From positions 45,766,847 through 45,830,846 of the forward strand of contig OX359248.1 in assembly GCA_947179485.1 (NCBI GenBank): DNA of 64,000 nt. Reading direction: 5' to 3'. Position numbers and translations under genes: made by a program. Below the pieces are notes generated by a model. That model saw only the letters and a program-made list of their open reading frames with translations, had not been told where the DNA came from and did no database searches. Positions 1 through 10,863 of the stretch are shown here, in pieces. The stretch comes from Allacma fusca. Taxonomy: Eukaryota; Arthropoda; Collembola; Symphypleona; Sminthuridae. Positions within the stretch are counted from its first letter, which is position 1. Each line of letters opens with the position of its first letter.

Positions 1-828
1 TTATAGACTACATAATTCTGAGTGAGAGAATTTGAACTTTTCAAGTTTACGTAACGTAATAATTCTTTCATTTGCAGCATGAAATTTACATTGAGTTATT
101 GATGTTTGTATGTACATATGTATATACATACCTAACAACTTGCTACTATTTGCTTGGGGAATTTACAGACTTGGGTTGGATTTACGGGGTGGCCCACCCT
201 GGCCAGGGCCAGCCCAGGGTAAAAAAATATCAAGGAATGCCCACAAATTTATTTTGGGGGTTAGGGCAAGGGTAAAAATTATTTTTCCAATCCACCCCTG
301 ATTGTAAACTATTGACTGTAAACTTCTGATTTGAGAATGATTTTTTCCTACTCTTGTTAATAATTTCTGCTGCACATTTTTGTGTTTTAAGTTGCATTCA
401 GGATTCATTACACCACATACTTACTTACACGTTACTACTGTAAATATTTTTGATTTTTCATTTTATTTCACTAACTCCACTTTTGCTATATCATCCACAA
501 AGCCAAACACATTGGATTTAGACTTTTCACTGTATTTGGTGTTAATTTTACGTAGCACTGTATTAATTAATATTACAAACAATAAGGGGGCCAGGGGCCA
601 TAATAATGAGGTGCTTTTTAGAAACTGAAACATTCTTATGCACGAGTGTATTCCGTCCGTGCGTCATTCCGTCAGTCTACAAAATCTTGTGGTAGCCATA
701 GCTTTACAATGGATTGACATACGGAAATGTAACCTTCACCAAAACATCGGCCATAAAATCTAGTTGTTCCTTCTGATAACTTCGGCACCTGTGGTCAACC
801 GTTTGACGTCAGAAAATTATTTTCTGGA
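1..828. other. Non-coding flank with repeat-like sequence
   Basis: No gene is visible. A GC-rich block at about 185-225 (CCCTGGCCAGGGCCAGCCC) and a run ending near 297 (ATCCACCCCTG) may be a small degraded element, but I find no matching target duplication. The stretch 703-747, just left of the Harbinger element, resembles 7609-7654 just right of it in the same orientation (shared core GGATTGACxxACGGAxATG). Related wording (GTTTGACxTCAGAAAATTAT) recurs near 32490, so this is a dispersed repeat. Confidence 0.5.
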
Positions 829-831
829 TAC

Positions 832-846
832 TGCAGTGTTCGCACT
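832..846 (+). repeat. Left terminal inverted repeat of Harbinger
   Basis: TGCAGTGTTCGCACT pairs perfectly with 7566-7580. It is preceded by TAC (829-831), which recurs immediately after the right repeat. Confidence 0.8.
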
Positions 847-1027
847 GGAGACGTGCGTCAAGGAGCTGCGGCGTCATGTGACGCAGCAATTTGACTGCGC
901 CTGAAAATTTGAATCGTCAGCTTTTGTGTCCGCACCAGAAAAGCAGCAGAGTCAACTTGCAGTCGCAGTAAGTTCAGCTCCGCTTCAGTTTTGTGTGACG
1001 CTGCATTGAAGGTATACGGACACAGAC

Positions 1028-2170
1028 ATGCCGTTAGAAGACATTTGCTGGAATTGTGGTGGAAACCACAACTACGGAACTTGTAGAGTTGATCCCGTCG
1101 ACGGGAATAAAAAGCTTTCAAAGATGGCATTTTATAGTAAAAATACTAATTATAATTTTAAAAAATCAAAAAATCAGCGTGAGAGACAGGATTGGCATCT
1201 CGAAGGGGATGATTTGTATATTTCAGAGTTGGTTCCTTGAAGAATTCGTCGACTTCAAAATCGACGACCTGATGGATTTTCGAGATGTACTATCTAGTGT
1301 TGATCCTAAACAGGATGTTATGATCCACTCGAGTGGAATTGTAGAAAATTTGGAAGACTTTCGTCGCCTCCGCGGACGGCTTGAAGTAAAACTGCCAGAA
1401 ATAAAAATGCTGACCGCACTGTGCCAACCTGTAAGAACAAATACATTTATAAATACTATATAAGTTTGGATCAGCAATTGTACGAATTAAATAATCATTG
1501 TTTAATGTGATTTTTGAATTCTTGTAGCACACGAGGGAAAATCTTCAGGGCCGTGGGTATCTGGACTGGGAAATTTTTAAATCCAAAGTTGCACAGCTCA
1601 AGGTTTTGCGTGATGCTGTAGTGAAGGACTGCTTTGTTAAAGTTAGCATAGCAGTTAAAATTCAAGATTATGTGAGCATGGTGAATGAAAATTCGGACAT
1701 TCTGGATGAGTTCATCGAACAGACGAAGCTAAAATTATCCAGTCGACTGGATCCCGAGGATTTGATGCAAATCCGCAAGGATATTGAGGCGCACGGCAAG
1801 AATTTGCTGCAAATGAAGGAGGGGATCATTGGACTAGATAACCTAAAAATTCAGCTGCGGACCTCATTGACCAGATGTAGGCGGGTTGAGAGAGGCTTTG
1901 AGAATCTGAAAACAGAATTGGATCAAGCATTCCATCCCCTCGGAAATGAAGTAAGCAACTTACTGTATTAAGTATTTAACATTATGTCGTCAAATATTTA
2001 ATTAAGTGCCTACTATTGTGTTCTAGTTTATTTGCCGAGTTTGTCTCGTGGAGAAAGACTCTTGGGCCTTCTCCTGCGGACATTTGTGTTGTCGAAGATG
2101 TGTGGATAAGCTGTTCCATTGCCACATGTGCAGAGCCCCAATTGTGGAAAAAATTCAGTTATTCCCTTGA
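1028..2170 (+). CDS. Zinc-knuckle / coiled-coil / RING-finger protein (probable E3 ubiquitin ligase) inside Harbinger
   Basis: The last exon (2027-2170) encodes a C-terminal C3HC4-type RING: ICRVC, then CGHLCCRRC, then CHMCRAP, ending 11 residues later at TGA. It joins in phase 0 to exon 1528-1950 (acidic, Lys-rich, probably coiled-coil), which joins in phase 0 to an exon ending at 1430 (donor gtaaga at 1431). The N-terminal part, from ATG 1028, carries a CCHC-like knuckle, CWNCGGNHNYGTC (C-x2-C-x3-H-x4-C). That frame must shift around 1220-1240 to reach the downstream frame, through an unresolved small intron (an acceptor tttcag ends at 1226) or a 1-nt indel. Domain order is knuckle, helical middle, RING, about 380 residues. 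RING proteins of this kind recruit E2 enzymes; the substrate is unknown. I do not recognise an orthologue. The knuckle faintly recalls ZCCHC8-type proteins. The gene begins about 180 bp inside the left end of the element. Confidence 0.65.
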
Positions 2171-2314
2171 GATTGTTATTGTTATTATTATTATACTTGT
2201 AGACAATATGGAGTGCCAATTCATAATCGCCATATAAATTAAACCGAATTTGTTGGCCCTTCAAAATTGTAAAATGTTGAGACGTATTTATTTTTAAAAT
2301 CATATTATCAGTCA

Positions 2315-2870
2315 TTGTCTCATATGAATCCTACTAATTCACCCGTGGTTGAAGAACAAAATGCTAGTATGTCTGAATTGCTGAGAAAGAGAACTGTGTA
2401 TCATCCTACACTTCATTCGGTTACGAATTATGAACGGGCTTCGAGTGTTTGGAAAGAGGACGTGGAGCTGAGAATGTCTCATAGGATCCGTTTCGGGCCC
2501 GAAGAACTCTTGTTTATTTGCAAAGTAATTTTTTAAAATAACCAGACATTTCAGTGACATAATAATAATATTGTTTGTGGGATTTGTGTGGAGGAGTGCA
2601 ATATAAGTTGTAACAGTTTTAATGTACATCATGTTGGGGGGATGATGCTGCTTTTGAAAATGCGAAGGATAAAATCGATAGCTGGTATGAGTATTTGGGG
2701 ACGACTTTGACCTACAAGTACCCAACAGCTCGTTCAGGAAGTTTGAAAGGTCATGCGTAACTTGTTATCGAAGAGTTTGGCTTCCACGACCCGGCTAATA
2801 TGGTACCAATGGAGAGAGTCCTGCTGGAGGCCATGGATTACAATATTGTTTCTGTAGGTTTTGTCTATTA
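2315..2870 (+). pseudogene. Degraded coding-like segment downstream of the RING gene
   Basis: An open stretch from ATG 2315 to 2536 (about 73 codons) is followed, after a possible short intron, by a Cys-rich piece (CGICVEECNISC). A third piece in another frame (about 2640-2757) ends at TAA and continues in the same frame to about 2870 (reads GFHDPANMVPMERVLLEAM). Residue composition looks like former protein sequence, but frames change and a stop interrupts it. I do not recognise the family. It may be the remains of a second RING-like or transposon-encoded gene inside the Harbinger element. Confidence 0.35.
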
Positions 2871-2892
2871 AAGTTAATGTACAATTAATTCT

Positions 2893-3270
2893 ATGTTTTG
2901 GTGGTATGTTTTGGTGGTATGTTGGTGGTATGTTTTGGTGGTATGTTGGTGGTATGTTTTGGTGGTATGTTGGTGGTATGTTTTGGTGGTATGTTGGTGG
3001 TATGTTTTGGTGGTATGTTGGTGGTATGTTTTGGTGGTATGTTGGTGGTATGTTGGTGGTATGTTGGTGGTATGTTGGTGGTATGTTGGTGGTATGTTGG
3101 TGGTATGTTTTGGTGGTATGTTGGTGGTATGTTGGTGGTATGTTGGTGGTATGTTGGTGGTATGTTGGTGGTATGTTTTGGTGGTATGTTGGTGGTATGT
3201 TGGTGGTATGTTGGTGGTATGTTGGTGGTATGTTTTGGTGGTATGTTTTGGTGGTGATCTGGTGGTATAT
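2893..3270. repeat. Minisatellite of mixed 11- and 13-bp units
   Basis: The array is built from two related units, GTTGGTGGTAT (11 bp) and GTTTTGGTGGTAT (13 bp). The left part alternates them strictly (24-bp higher-order unit); the right part is mainly runs of the 11-bp unit with scattered 13-bp units. Because 24 and 33 are multiples of three, reading frames stay open on both strands, giving long Trp/Gly/Val/Met-rich and Thr/His/Gln/Pro-rich frames that are not genes. Degenerate units continue to about 3310. Confidence 0.9.
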
Positions 3271-3310
3271 TTCAATGATATGCTAGTGGTACCTTTCGGT
3301 GGTATGTTTC

Positions 3311-4673
3311 TGTGGTCTATTCATATATTGTAAATCCCAACGTTGTTCTCTTAATTTCAAATCATGAAAAAAAGCTCTGTAGTTGGTCGGTCAAATATAA
3401 TGTATGTTTCCCTCAGATTATTTCTACAAATATTTGTTGAATATTTATTTATTGCCTTTGTGAGTGGAGTTGTAACTATGTGTACAAGTAAATATTTCCC
3501 AAAACTTGTAATAAAATAAAAGCCTGTCAGTGGGTAGTTTGTGTAGTGATCGATAGTATGTATTCGCCGTGGTTGGATTTATACATCAAAATGTGAGAGT
3601 ATAATATAATGTAATGACGACCTATGTATATGTAATATTACTACTTGTTAGTCATTCACAATGTTATAGTGCTGTGAAAACAAATTAGTATTAATTTCCA
3701 TACATGTGTACAATATTAAAGTGCGTATATATAGTTATTGACTATAGATAATATATGTAGTACTTGTATCATTACCATACAGTAGGTAAAGTTAATATGC
3801 AATATGTCATGAGGTTTTAGTTCTTACTGTATAATACAATTGTAAGCAAATCATTTACTTGGATTGTTTCAAATGTATTAACATCGTGGTCAATATTTCA
3901 TACCATCTTTGTACTCTTGGTAGCTCGGGTTCCTTTCAAAATTATGTTGGGACTCAAACATTCCTTTAATACTTTTTAAAGGGCAAGATGCAAATTACTC
4001 TTTCACGAGTTTAGTCACATTGGAAATCCCATGTAACATGATTGCTTCACTAAACCTTTTGCAACTCACCCCAAACCTGAAACATTTTAGTTTGACACAG
4101 TTTGGCGACGGTGATGTCACATTACACAATTTGCTTGTTCGCAATTCAAAACCAAAGCTTGTATTTTAGAAATTGCAAAGCTTCTCTTTTGAATATTTTA
4201 TTGCTCCAGGTTTGAACTGAAGCTTTAATTTAAATTTCCGTACAATTACAACAAGATTTGTGAATTATTTTTCCTCTACCAAATGAAACTCCAAGCTCCC
4301 CCAACTCCCAGGATCATCAAAGACCCCTGAGGCTCTTTGAAGTCAGTATACCGTGATCTTGATCATGCTGAATCTCAACACAAACATTTCGTGTCCCATT
4401 TTTAAGCTTGCTTTCAATTTCTCCTGTCGTTAATTCATAGTCCATGACAACCCATCTGTAGTATTACTGCTTTTGACTGTTTCTGTGACCTGAAATACTC
4501 ACAAAGGAAACAATACATTGTAGGAATTCTGAAGCATGATTTGCTACATGGTATAAAGTTTATGCGAAGTCAGATGTGGAGGGAATAAACACCCGCGAAG
4601 TTATTGAGATTCTTTTGTTACCTTTAATGTTTTTCTGGCCATTTGTATTGTTGCACGTGAAATCCATGTCGAC
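3311..4673. other. Non-coding interior of Harbinger
   Basis: AT-rich sequence between the minisatellite and the transposase with no supported gene. The 5' part of the transposase transcription unit presumably lies near its right end. Confidence 0.5.
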
Positions 4674-6237
4674 ATGGGAAAAATCCGGAAGATCTTGCCA
4701 ATTATTTTGGCGTTACGACAAAATCGAACTGTTTCGTCGAGAAAATACTGGGTACATCCAATTATTAAAAAAAGGGACGTGGATGGAGAACATGTAAAGT
4801 TAGATCGGATGTACCGTGATTTCCCAAATAAATTTTTCGAATACACGAGAATGTCACCTCCAATTTTTGCCAAATTACTCAACTTAGTAGAACCTCACAT
4901 TCGCAAGAAGGATACACCATACCGGGAGTCAATTCCGCCTCGGATTCGGTTATATGTCACTCTCAGGTAATTTATGGTAACATTTTTTAATTTATTTGTG
5001 AGCAGGAACTGTGATCATAGTCACATTATTAAATGGTGCAATAATGTTGCAGGTACCTAGCTACCGGTGACAACATAAGAACCATCGCTACTAACTTCAG
5101 CCTAGGCAAGACAACTGTATGGGAAATACTAACGGAATGTCTACCGGCTTTGTGGACTGCGCTGAAGAACAACTACGTTGAAGTAAATACCTTTTAATTC
5201 ACTTTTTTCATGTCGACATGAGTAACCAAAGTTTACCACCAATTTAAAATAGTGGCCATCACTCTCAAAACTGGAATGCATTGCTGAAGGATTCGAATCA
5301 CGATGGAACTTCCCTAATTGTGTGGGCGCTATCGACGGAAAGCACATAGTTATCAAAAAACCTGCCAAGTCGGGGTCTTTGTATCTAAACTACAAAGGCA
5401 CTTTCAGCATTGTTCTTCTCGCTAGTTGTGATCACAACTACAAATTTACTTTCGTCGATGTTGGGGCTTTCGGCAAACAAAGTGACGGTGGAATTTTTAT
5501 CAGATCATCACTGGGTAAAAGATTAGAAGCAGGTAAAATCGTTTTCAATTTAACTATTATTTTCCTTCACTCGAGTGGACTTAGTATGTATACTCGTAAC
5601 TTTTTAACTACCCCAGGTACCCTTCAACTTCCTCAATCCAAGGTACTTCCAGGCACATGCACACTGACACCACCATGCTTTGTAGCTGATGAAGCGTTTC
5701 CTTTAAGCGTTACTATAATGAGACCTTACAGTGCCAGAAGTGGCCTTTCACGAAGTAGAAGAATCTTTAACTATCGCTTGTCGCGTGCCAGGCGAACAAT
5801 CGAAAATGCTTTCGGGATAATGGCTTCCCGATTTCGTATTTTTCACCGCGTGATAGAGGCCCAACCAAAACTTGCTGAGCACATTGTTTTGGGTAAGTGC
5901 ACTGTCGCTTCGAAGCGAGTTTGATTGATTAAAAGGGCAAAGATCGCTATTACTATCTTTTAAACCTTTCATTCCAGCCAGTGTTGCGCTACACAATTTC
6001 CTTAAGACCGAGGAAGAAGCACTTGATCCATCGATGCGAATGTACTGCCCTCGTGGTTATGGAGACACAGCTCATGGAAATGATGGAGCATGGAGAAGTG
6101 AAAACCAACCTAATGGTTTAATGAGTTTCCGCAGATCGTCTACTGCTGCCCAAGAAAGACTTTCCAAAAACATGCGTGAGCAATTAGAATCTTATTTTGT
6201 AAACGAAGGTGCAGTTTCATGGCAGGATGATGTGTAA
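4674..6237 (+). CDS. PIF/Harbinger DDE transposase (HARBI1-like nuclease), five exons
   Basis: Exons 4674-4966, 5053-5182, 5253-5532, 5617-5892 and 5978-6237 join in frame to about 412 residues, close to the usual length of Harbinger nucleases. All introns are GT-AG and short (70-95 bp). The catalytic triad is visible: first Asp in VGAIDGKH, second Asp in FTFVDVGAFGKQSDGG, and Glu in RRTIENAFGIMASRF, in the spacing typical of DDE_Tnp_4. The N-terminal half carries the helix-turn-helix region (GDNIRTIATNFSLGKTTVW). The protein would cut and rejoin the element's ends in the nucleus, normally together with the MADF/Myb-like partner encoded convergently 115 bp downstream. The start ATG at 4674 is the first in frame; an upstream exon cannot be excluded. 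I see no inactivating mutation, so it may be functional. Confidence 0.92.
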
Positions 6238-6351
6238 CAACTATTCGCTTCGAAGCGACTATGTGCATCAAATTATTTCTATATCAATAAAATTCACATG
6301 CTTTATTAACCAATGCATATGTGAATTACAATTACTCTTCTCATTGCATAC

Positions 6352-7249
6352 TTAGTTAAAGTTCCTGTAGTCATTGTAGTCTTCAGGACTTCCTGGTTCC
6401 ACAACGACAGCTTCCGAGTGGCAATGAGGATGGTTACCAGCAAGCATGGATTCGTTGTATTCCACTTCGTACAAGATTTTCATGCACTCCATTTGAACAT
6501 ACGATGAAGCCTGTTGCGGTAGTTTGCGGAGTTTATCCGCCACCATCATTCCGAAATGATGATGTGAATCCTGCACTTCCTGATTATCATCTAAGTATTT
6601 CATTATTTTTTGATTCACGTCTTCTAAGGTCGAGTCCAGTCGACGCTTAGTAGTCGGCTGTTTCCTCGTGTCGACACGATGTTGAATGGTTTCGGGACTC
6701 AAACTCGAAGCACTCCGTGGTAATTCGACATCGTCTTGCATGAAAAAATTATCGCCAGTTTCTTCTCTGGTTTGGTTGTCCATGTTACTCAACGTTTGCT
6801 CATTTTCATCAACACAATATTCCAGGAAGCTCATTGCCTTGAAGTAAACCCATGGTTTACACGTACTCCTAGCTTGGCCGCTTTTCCCTTTAAGCTTCCG
6901 TTTGATCTTCATGTAATAGTCCCGTAATTGCTTCCATTTCGCTCTGCACCATTTTTCTGCAAAAAAACAAACCTAAACTTGTAAAACTAGTTTTCATATT
7001 CATGTCGACATGATGCCTGTATGGTTCACTACTAATTTAATTGTCATGATCAATCTTACCATCTTTTCCAATAGTTTGTGCGACCACAATCCAAGCAGCA
7101 CTCATTTGGTTCCTATCCTTGTGGCGATTGTCTTCCACATCGTAAATAAATCTTCGGATTTCTACATTTCGGATAAGTTCCGAAATTACTTCAAACTCGT
7201 CTTCACATCCCTCTGATAATTGGGATGGGGTTGTCTGTGTCATATCCAT
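6352..7249 (-). CDS. MADF/Myb-like DNA-binding partner of Harbinger transposase, two exons
   Basis: Minus-strand exons 7249-7060 and 6956-6352 join in frame (donor gtaaga, acceptor tttgcag) to about 264 residues. The N-terminal 120 residues form a MADF/SANT-like fold: a conserved start (ISELIRNVEIRRFIYD), a central AAWIVVAQTIG, then KWCRAKWKQLRDYYMK and a Phe/Tyr-rich helix (YFKAMSFLEY). The rest is a Ser/Gln-rich tail with a short C-terminal helical segment resembling BESS-type interaction regions. In PIF/Harbinger transposons this second protein binds the element's ends and helps the transposase enter the nucleus. I chose ATG at 7249; the frame stays open upstream to 7357. It is convergent with the transposase gene, as in other Harbingers. 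Confidence 0.85.
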
Positions 7250-7565
7250 TTTTAAAATATGGACTGAAAAATGCCTGTCTCTTCGAAGAGAAAAAGAATT
7301 AAAACATCCCAAGCATGGGTAGACAATGCAATGTTCACTTGCAGCTTGTGCTGACAAAGCTTCAACTTTTGTTGCCGCGCATCACATTTTTCGGCAGCAC
7401 ATCATGTTACGCTCGTATGTGCGGACACGGGTGCATCACATGCCGCGGCGGCTTGTGTCTCACGCGTCTTCACGCATCAAAACACAGCATGTACAGCCGC
7501 TAGTGCGGACAAGCTGCATGTTGCTGCCGTCGGAAAATTGACGCCGGCGTCACTTGCCGCGGCCT

Positions 7566-7580
7566 AGTGCGAACACTGCA
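7566..7580 (-). repeat. Right terminal inverted repeat of Harbinger
   Basis: AGTGCGAACACTGCA is the exact reverse complement of 832-846. It is followed by TAC (7581-7583). Confidence 0.8.
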
Positions 7581-7583
7581 TAC

Positions 7584-8296
7584 AATTATCAAAAAAAATC
7601 TTGCATTGCTATACCTTTCCAACGGATTGACGAACGGACATGCGACCTTGACCGATAACGATCCAAATCTATTTCCCCACCTTACTATAAATCTTTTAAT
7701 ACAAGTTTCACTTTCCTGCATATGCAAACAAAGTTTGCCCAAATCAGTGCAGTACACGGATTTTTAAATCATCTGACTGACTGGTTTCAATATTTTGACT
7801 TTATTTGATCCTCCATAATTTAAAAAAAAAATCTTGTTAAACCGTACTGGTTGATTATGTCTTTGTTTCTTAGTCCTTACTCCTTACTGGAAAAGCCGAG
7901 CCGCAAAATATAATACCTCGTCAAAAAACTTTGAATTGGGAACAATTCATTCAATTCAACTATCTATTCTTATTACTTTGTTGATGTTAAGTTCTCTAAA
8001 CTGAATCAGTTTGGTGTTTGAAAGTTGCTTTTGAATACTATCGAGCTACCGTCTTGAAGGTTAATAAAAGCTTCTCTACCTGTTTTCACTCCCTCCCAAA
8101 AAAATTACTTTTCCCAATCGGCTTATCATCGATGGCATGCATGTATCTTATTGAATGTTTTCATGTATGGGTACTTAAGGGCTTCAAAGAAAAAAATTTG
8201 AATCTTTAGTACGGGGTGGTTATATGGAGTGCGAAAGGAGTATGAAAATGTTACATACTTATCCAGTGTCACAGATGCAACAAACCTGTATTTTTA
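7584..8296. other. Non-coding spacer
   Basis: No gene is visible. The first part (7605-7660) belongs to the dispersed repeat also seen left of the Harbinger element at about 703-747. Confidence 0.5.
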
Positions 8297-8304
8297 CACA
8301 TTTG

Positions 8305-9336
8305 CAGAGGTGTGGAAAATAAATGAAATTTATTATTAAAATACAAAATAAAAATACATTTCCAGAAACATTAAAATCCTCTCTACTAAGTTGAAAGAGT
8401 GGGCCGTCTTCGTCTTCGTCTTGGTGTAAGTGATAAGTTACCCAGGAGTTATAAGATTATTCGTTGGCATATAATTTGGCAGTTGTGAAAGTGGCAGTAC
8501 TGTCGACGCAAATGGGAATGAGAGCTGGCCAATTAAGAACAGGTGTGTTACGCACGCCTCTCATATCTCCAATTGGTCCATGCATTTTCAAGCTGTTCTG
8601 CGCGAAATTAAAGCACGTATGCACATGCAATGTAAATCCCTTCAAGGCTGGATTAAGAAATTCAAACTCGATGGTTGACAGTATTGACACTCTCTTTACG
8701 GTTAAAGTGTCAATCTATGGTTGACAAAAAACCGATGGTTGTCAGTCACTCTATGGTTGGAAATTTAAGCCAATCGGAGATGCAAGAGGCGTGCGTAACA
8801 CACCTGTCCTTAATTGGCCAGCTCTCTTTCCCATTTGCGTCGACAGTACGCCTACAATCCTGTTCATCTGTGTAGATCAAAGTAAATAACATGACCCTAG
8901 ATGCAGAATATTTTTCCTTAAAACGAATAATCTTATAACTCCTGGGTAACTTATCACTGCTTTTATGTTGGCGTCACTAATTTTTTTATGACCCCACATA
9001 CATACATACAATGAATATAATGTATTTATGCAATAAGTAAGTATTGCAACAAATCAAAACCGTTGAAGAATTTTTTTCAAAATGGTTAGTGCTTTTTTCT
9101 TTAAAATATTTGTTTGAACATGTGATACCTACAGACAACTTTGGCAGTTGCCAGTGCTATGTATTTTGAAATTGTATTTTGTATTTGGAATACGAGATGG
9201 ATAACGCTACAAGATAAATAAATACAAAATATCTTAACCTTCGTGGATCTTGAAAATACGAAATACAAAATACAGTAGAAATTTTGGTGCTGACAAAATA
9301 GATAGATAAAATATTTCTAAATATTCCACACCTCTG
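8305..9336. mobile_element. Non-autonomous hAT-type element (AAATACAAAATA family)
   Basis: The ends CAGAGGTGTGGAA (8305) and TTCCACACCTCTG (ending 9336) are inverted repeats flanked by the perfect 8-bp duplication CACATTTG (8297-8304 and 9337-9344). CAG...CTG termini plus an 8-bp duplication are the hAT signature. Subterminal sequence is an array of AATACAAAATA-like words on the left and its complement TATTTTGTATTT on the right. No transposase is encoded. A long foldback sequence (8429-8958) occupies the centre. Confidence 0.85.
8429..8958. repeat. Long foldback (palindromic) repeat inside the hAT element
   Basis: The outer arms 8429-8465 and 8922-8958 are perfect 37-bp inverted repeats. Pairing continues inward with few mismatches: the segment GTACTGTCGACGCAAATGGG (about 8498) recurs inverted near 8835-8855, and GGTGTGTTACGCACGCCTC recurs inverted near 8785-8810. 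The central loop holds a smaller inverted pair around GTTGACAGTATTGACAC. The transcript would fold into a roughly 200-bp hairpin. No protein-coding content is seen. Confidence 0.85.
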
Positions 9337-9357
9337 CACATTTGTTATACGCAAGGC

Positions 9358-10855
9358 TAAGGCTTCCATCCGACCGGATAAATCGAATATCCGATCCGAA
9401 TCCGATCCGAACCGAAATTTTCGGATAAATTTTCTTATTATCCGATCCGACTGTTACGGATCGGATGCATTAGCTTTTTACTACATCACAATATTAATCA
9501 TTTTTACATGCATTACGTCATATGTACAAACTGAAGAAAAACTTTACAAACACCTCTGTAAATGTGAAGCACAGAATTAAGAAGGAAGCAAGTAAAACGC
9601 GGCACAGTTACTCCTTGGATAAATTGTTGTTGCACACTTCGTTCTTATTGGTCGCTCGAACGCGCTAAAAATTTGATTTTCGGATATCCGTCGGATTATC
9701 CGATATTTATTACTAGTAAAAGCCCCGTGCTTCGCACAGGAGCAATTACTTGTGTAAATAAATAGTGTACATAATAAAAGTGTAAATGGCAATAGATCTC
9801 GTATCAAGGCCTGTCGAGAAGGCTTCATATTAATATCCCGCTTCGCCAGGCAAAGTAATCTCATATAAGACGTGAAGTATTAACTGTAAGACTAACAATT
9901 CGTTTCATATAGGTAGTTGGCAATTCATCATCAAAATATTATGGGACAACAGCTTTCGGCCACTAAAGTTTTCTCCCAAACTCAATATTTGGCTATATAC
10001 GTGGAATTTAACTAACCGCTTGATCAATTTAATACCAACGTCGTTATTAAATCTTGCTGTTGCATCACTGTATGGTGCTTCACTCCTTATTGTTAGTGGA
10101 TCAGCACAACGTGCTGATCAAATATGATTTTTTATGTTATGATAATTTGTATATAAATCCGTTGTACCGCAATATTGTAACTGAAGCCTCAGACACTGGA
10201 CGCACTGATTATTTAATTTTTCCTAGTAATAATCCCACACTAATGTGAACAAAGTTCAGTCATTAAAATTCTCCTCTTATCATATTATTCTGTACTGTAA
10301 CCGAACGTAGTTTTTCTCACTACCAGTCTTAATATAATCCAAATGATTGATGATTTATGTCTAATGTTTATATAATAATTATGATTAGCGCTTTTAAGTG
10401 ATAATCTAAAATGGCGTAATATTGAGAGCTTCTCTTCCAGTAGGCTGCAAGCAGTTGGTTTATAGCCGAGAAGAAAAGCGAGCTGAGCGAGCTGAAAAAG
10501 CTCTCCTCCTCCTCTGCGACAGAGTCTCAGCTTTCAGCCCGCTGTGCTTCTCGGCTTGTTGTATATACCACCGACTTGCTTGGCTTAAGCCGGGATGGTT
10601 TGAATTCGTGAAATAAGCCGCGAAGGTTTAAATCAAAGGACAGGTCCAGAGCAATAAGAAGAAGGATTTGTGATCCGAACCGATCGGATAAAGTCGTTTC
10701 CAAATCCGATCCGATCCGAATACGATGACCGGATAAGGGGTACGTATCCGATCCGATCGGATTGTGTTCGGATCGGATAAGTATGTATCCGATCCGAAAT
10801 TTCGGATATCCGATCTTCGGATATCCGAGGATCATCCGATCGGATGGAAGCCTTA
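9358..10855. mobile_element. Non-autonomous hAT-type element (ATCCGATCCGA family)
   Basis: TIRs TAAGGCTTCCATCCGA (9358) and its complement ending at 10855 are flanked by the 8-bp duplication CGCAAGGC (9350-9357 and 10856-10863). Both ends carry arrays of GGATCGGATC/ATCCGATCCGA-like words (9370-9475, 9675-9705 and 10670-10850). The interior (about 9720-10650) holds no transposase and no recognised gene; 9719-9750 (AGCCCCGTGCTTCGCACAGG) looks like another dispersed repeat. The left duplication begins only 5 bp after that of the neighbouring element. Confidence 0.85.
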
Positions 10856-10863
10856 CGCAAGGC

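Larger units (their letters stand above)
832..7580 (+). mobile_element. PIF/Harbinger DNA transposon carrying an extra RING-protein gene
   Basis: The ends are perfect 15-bp terminal inverted repeats, TGCAGTGTTCGCACT at 832-846 and its reverse complement at 7566-7580. They are flanked by the 3-bp direct repeat TAC at 829-831 and 7581-7583, the duplication length expected of PIF/Harbinger. Both ends are GC-rich and repeat a GTCCGCAC(C/T)AG motif (928-938, and reverse-complemented at 7500-7510), possibly transposase-binding sites. Inside lie a RING protein gene (+), a degraded coding segment, a minisatellite, the DDE transposase (+) and a MADF/Myb-like gene (-), the last two converging as in known Harbingers. 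At 6.75 kb it is long for the superfamily. Seen directly: ends, TAC, genes. Inferred: that all of it moved as one unit. Confidence 0.8.

Noticed and set aside
2861-3333. Long open frames on both strands (Trp/Gly/Val-rich and Thr/His/Gln-rich)
   Set aside because: They are generated entirely by the 11/13-bp minisatellite, exist in several frames at once and have no domain.
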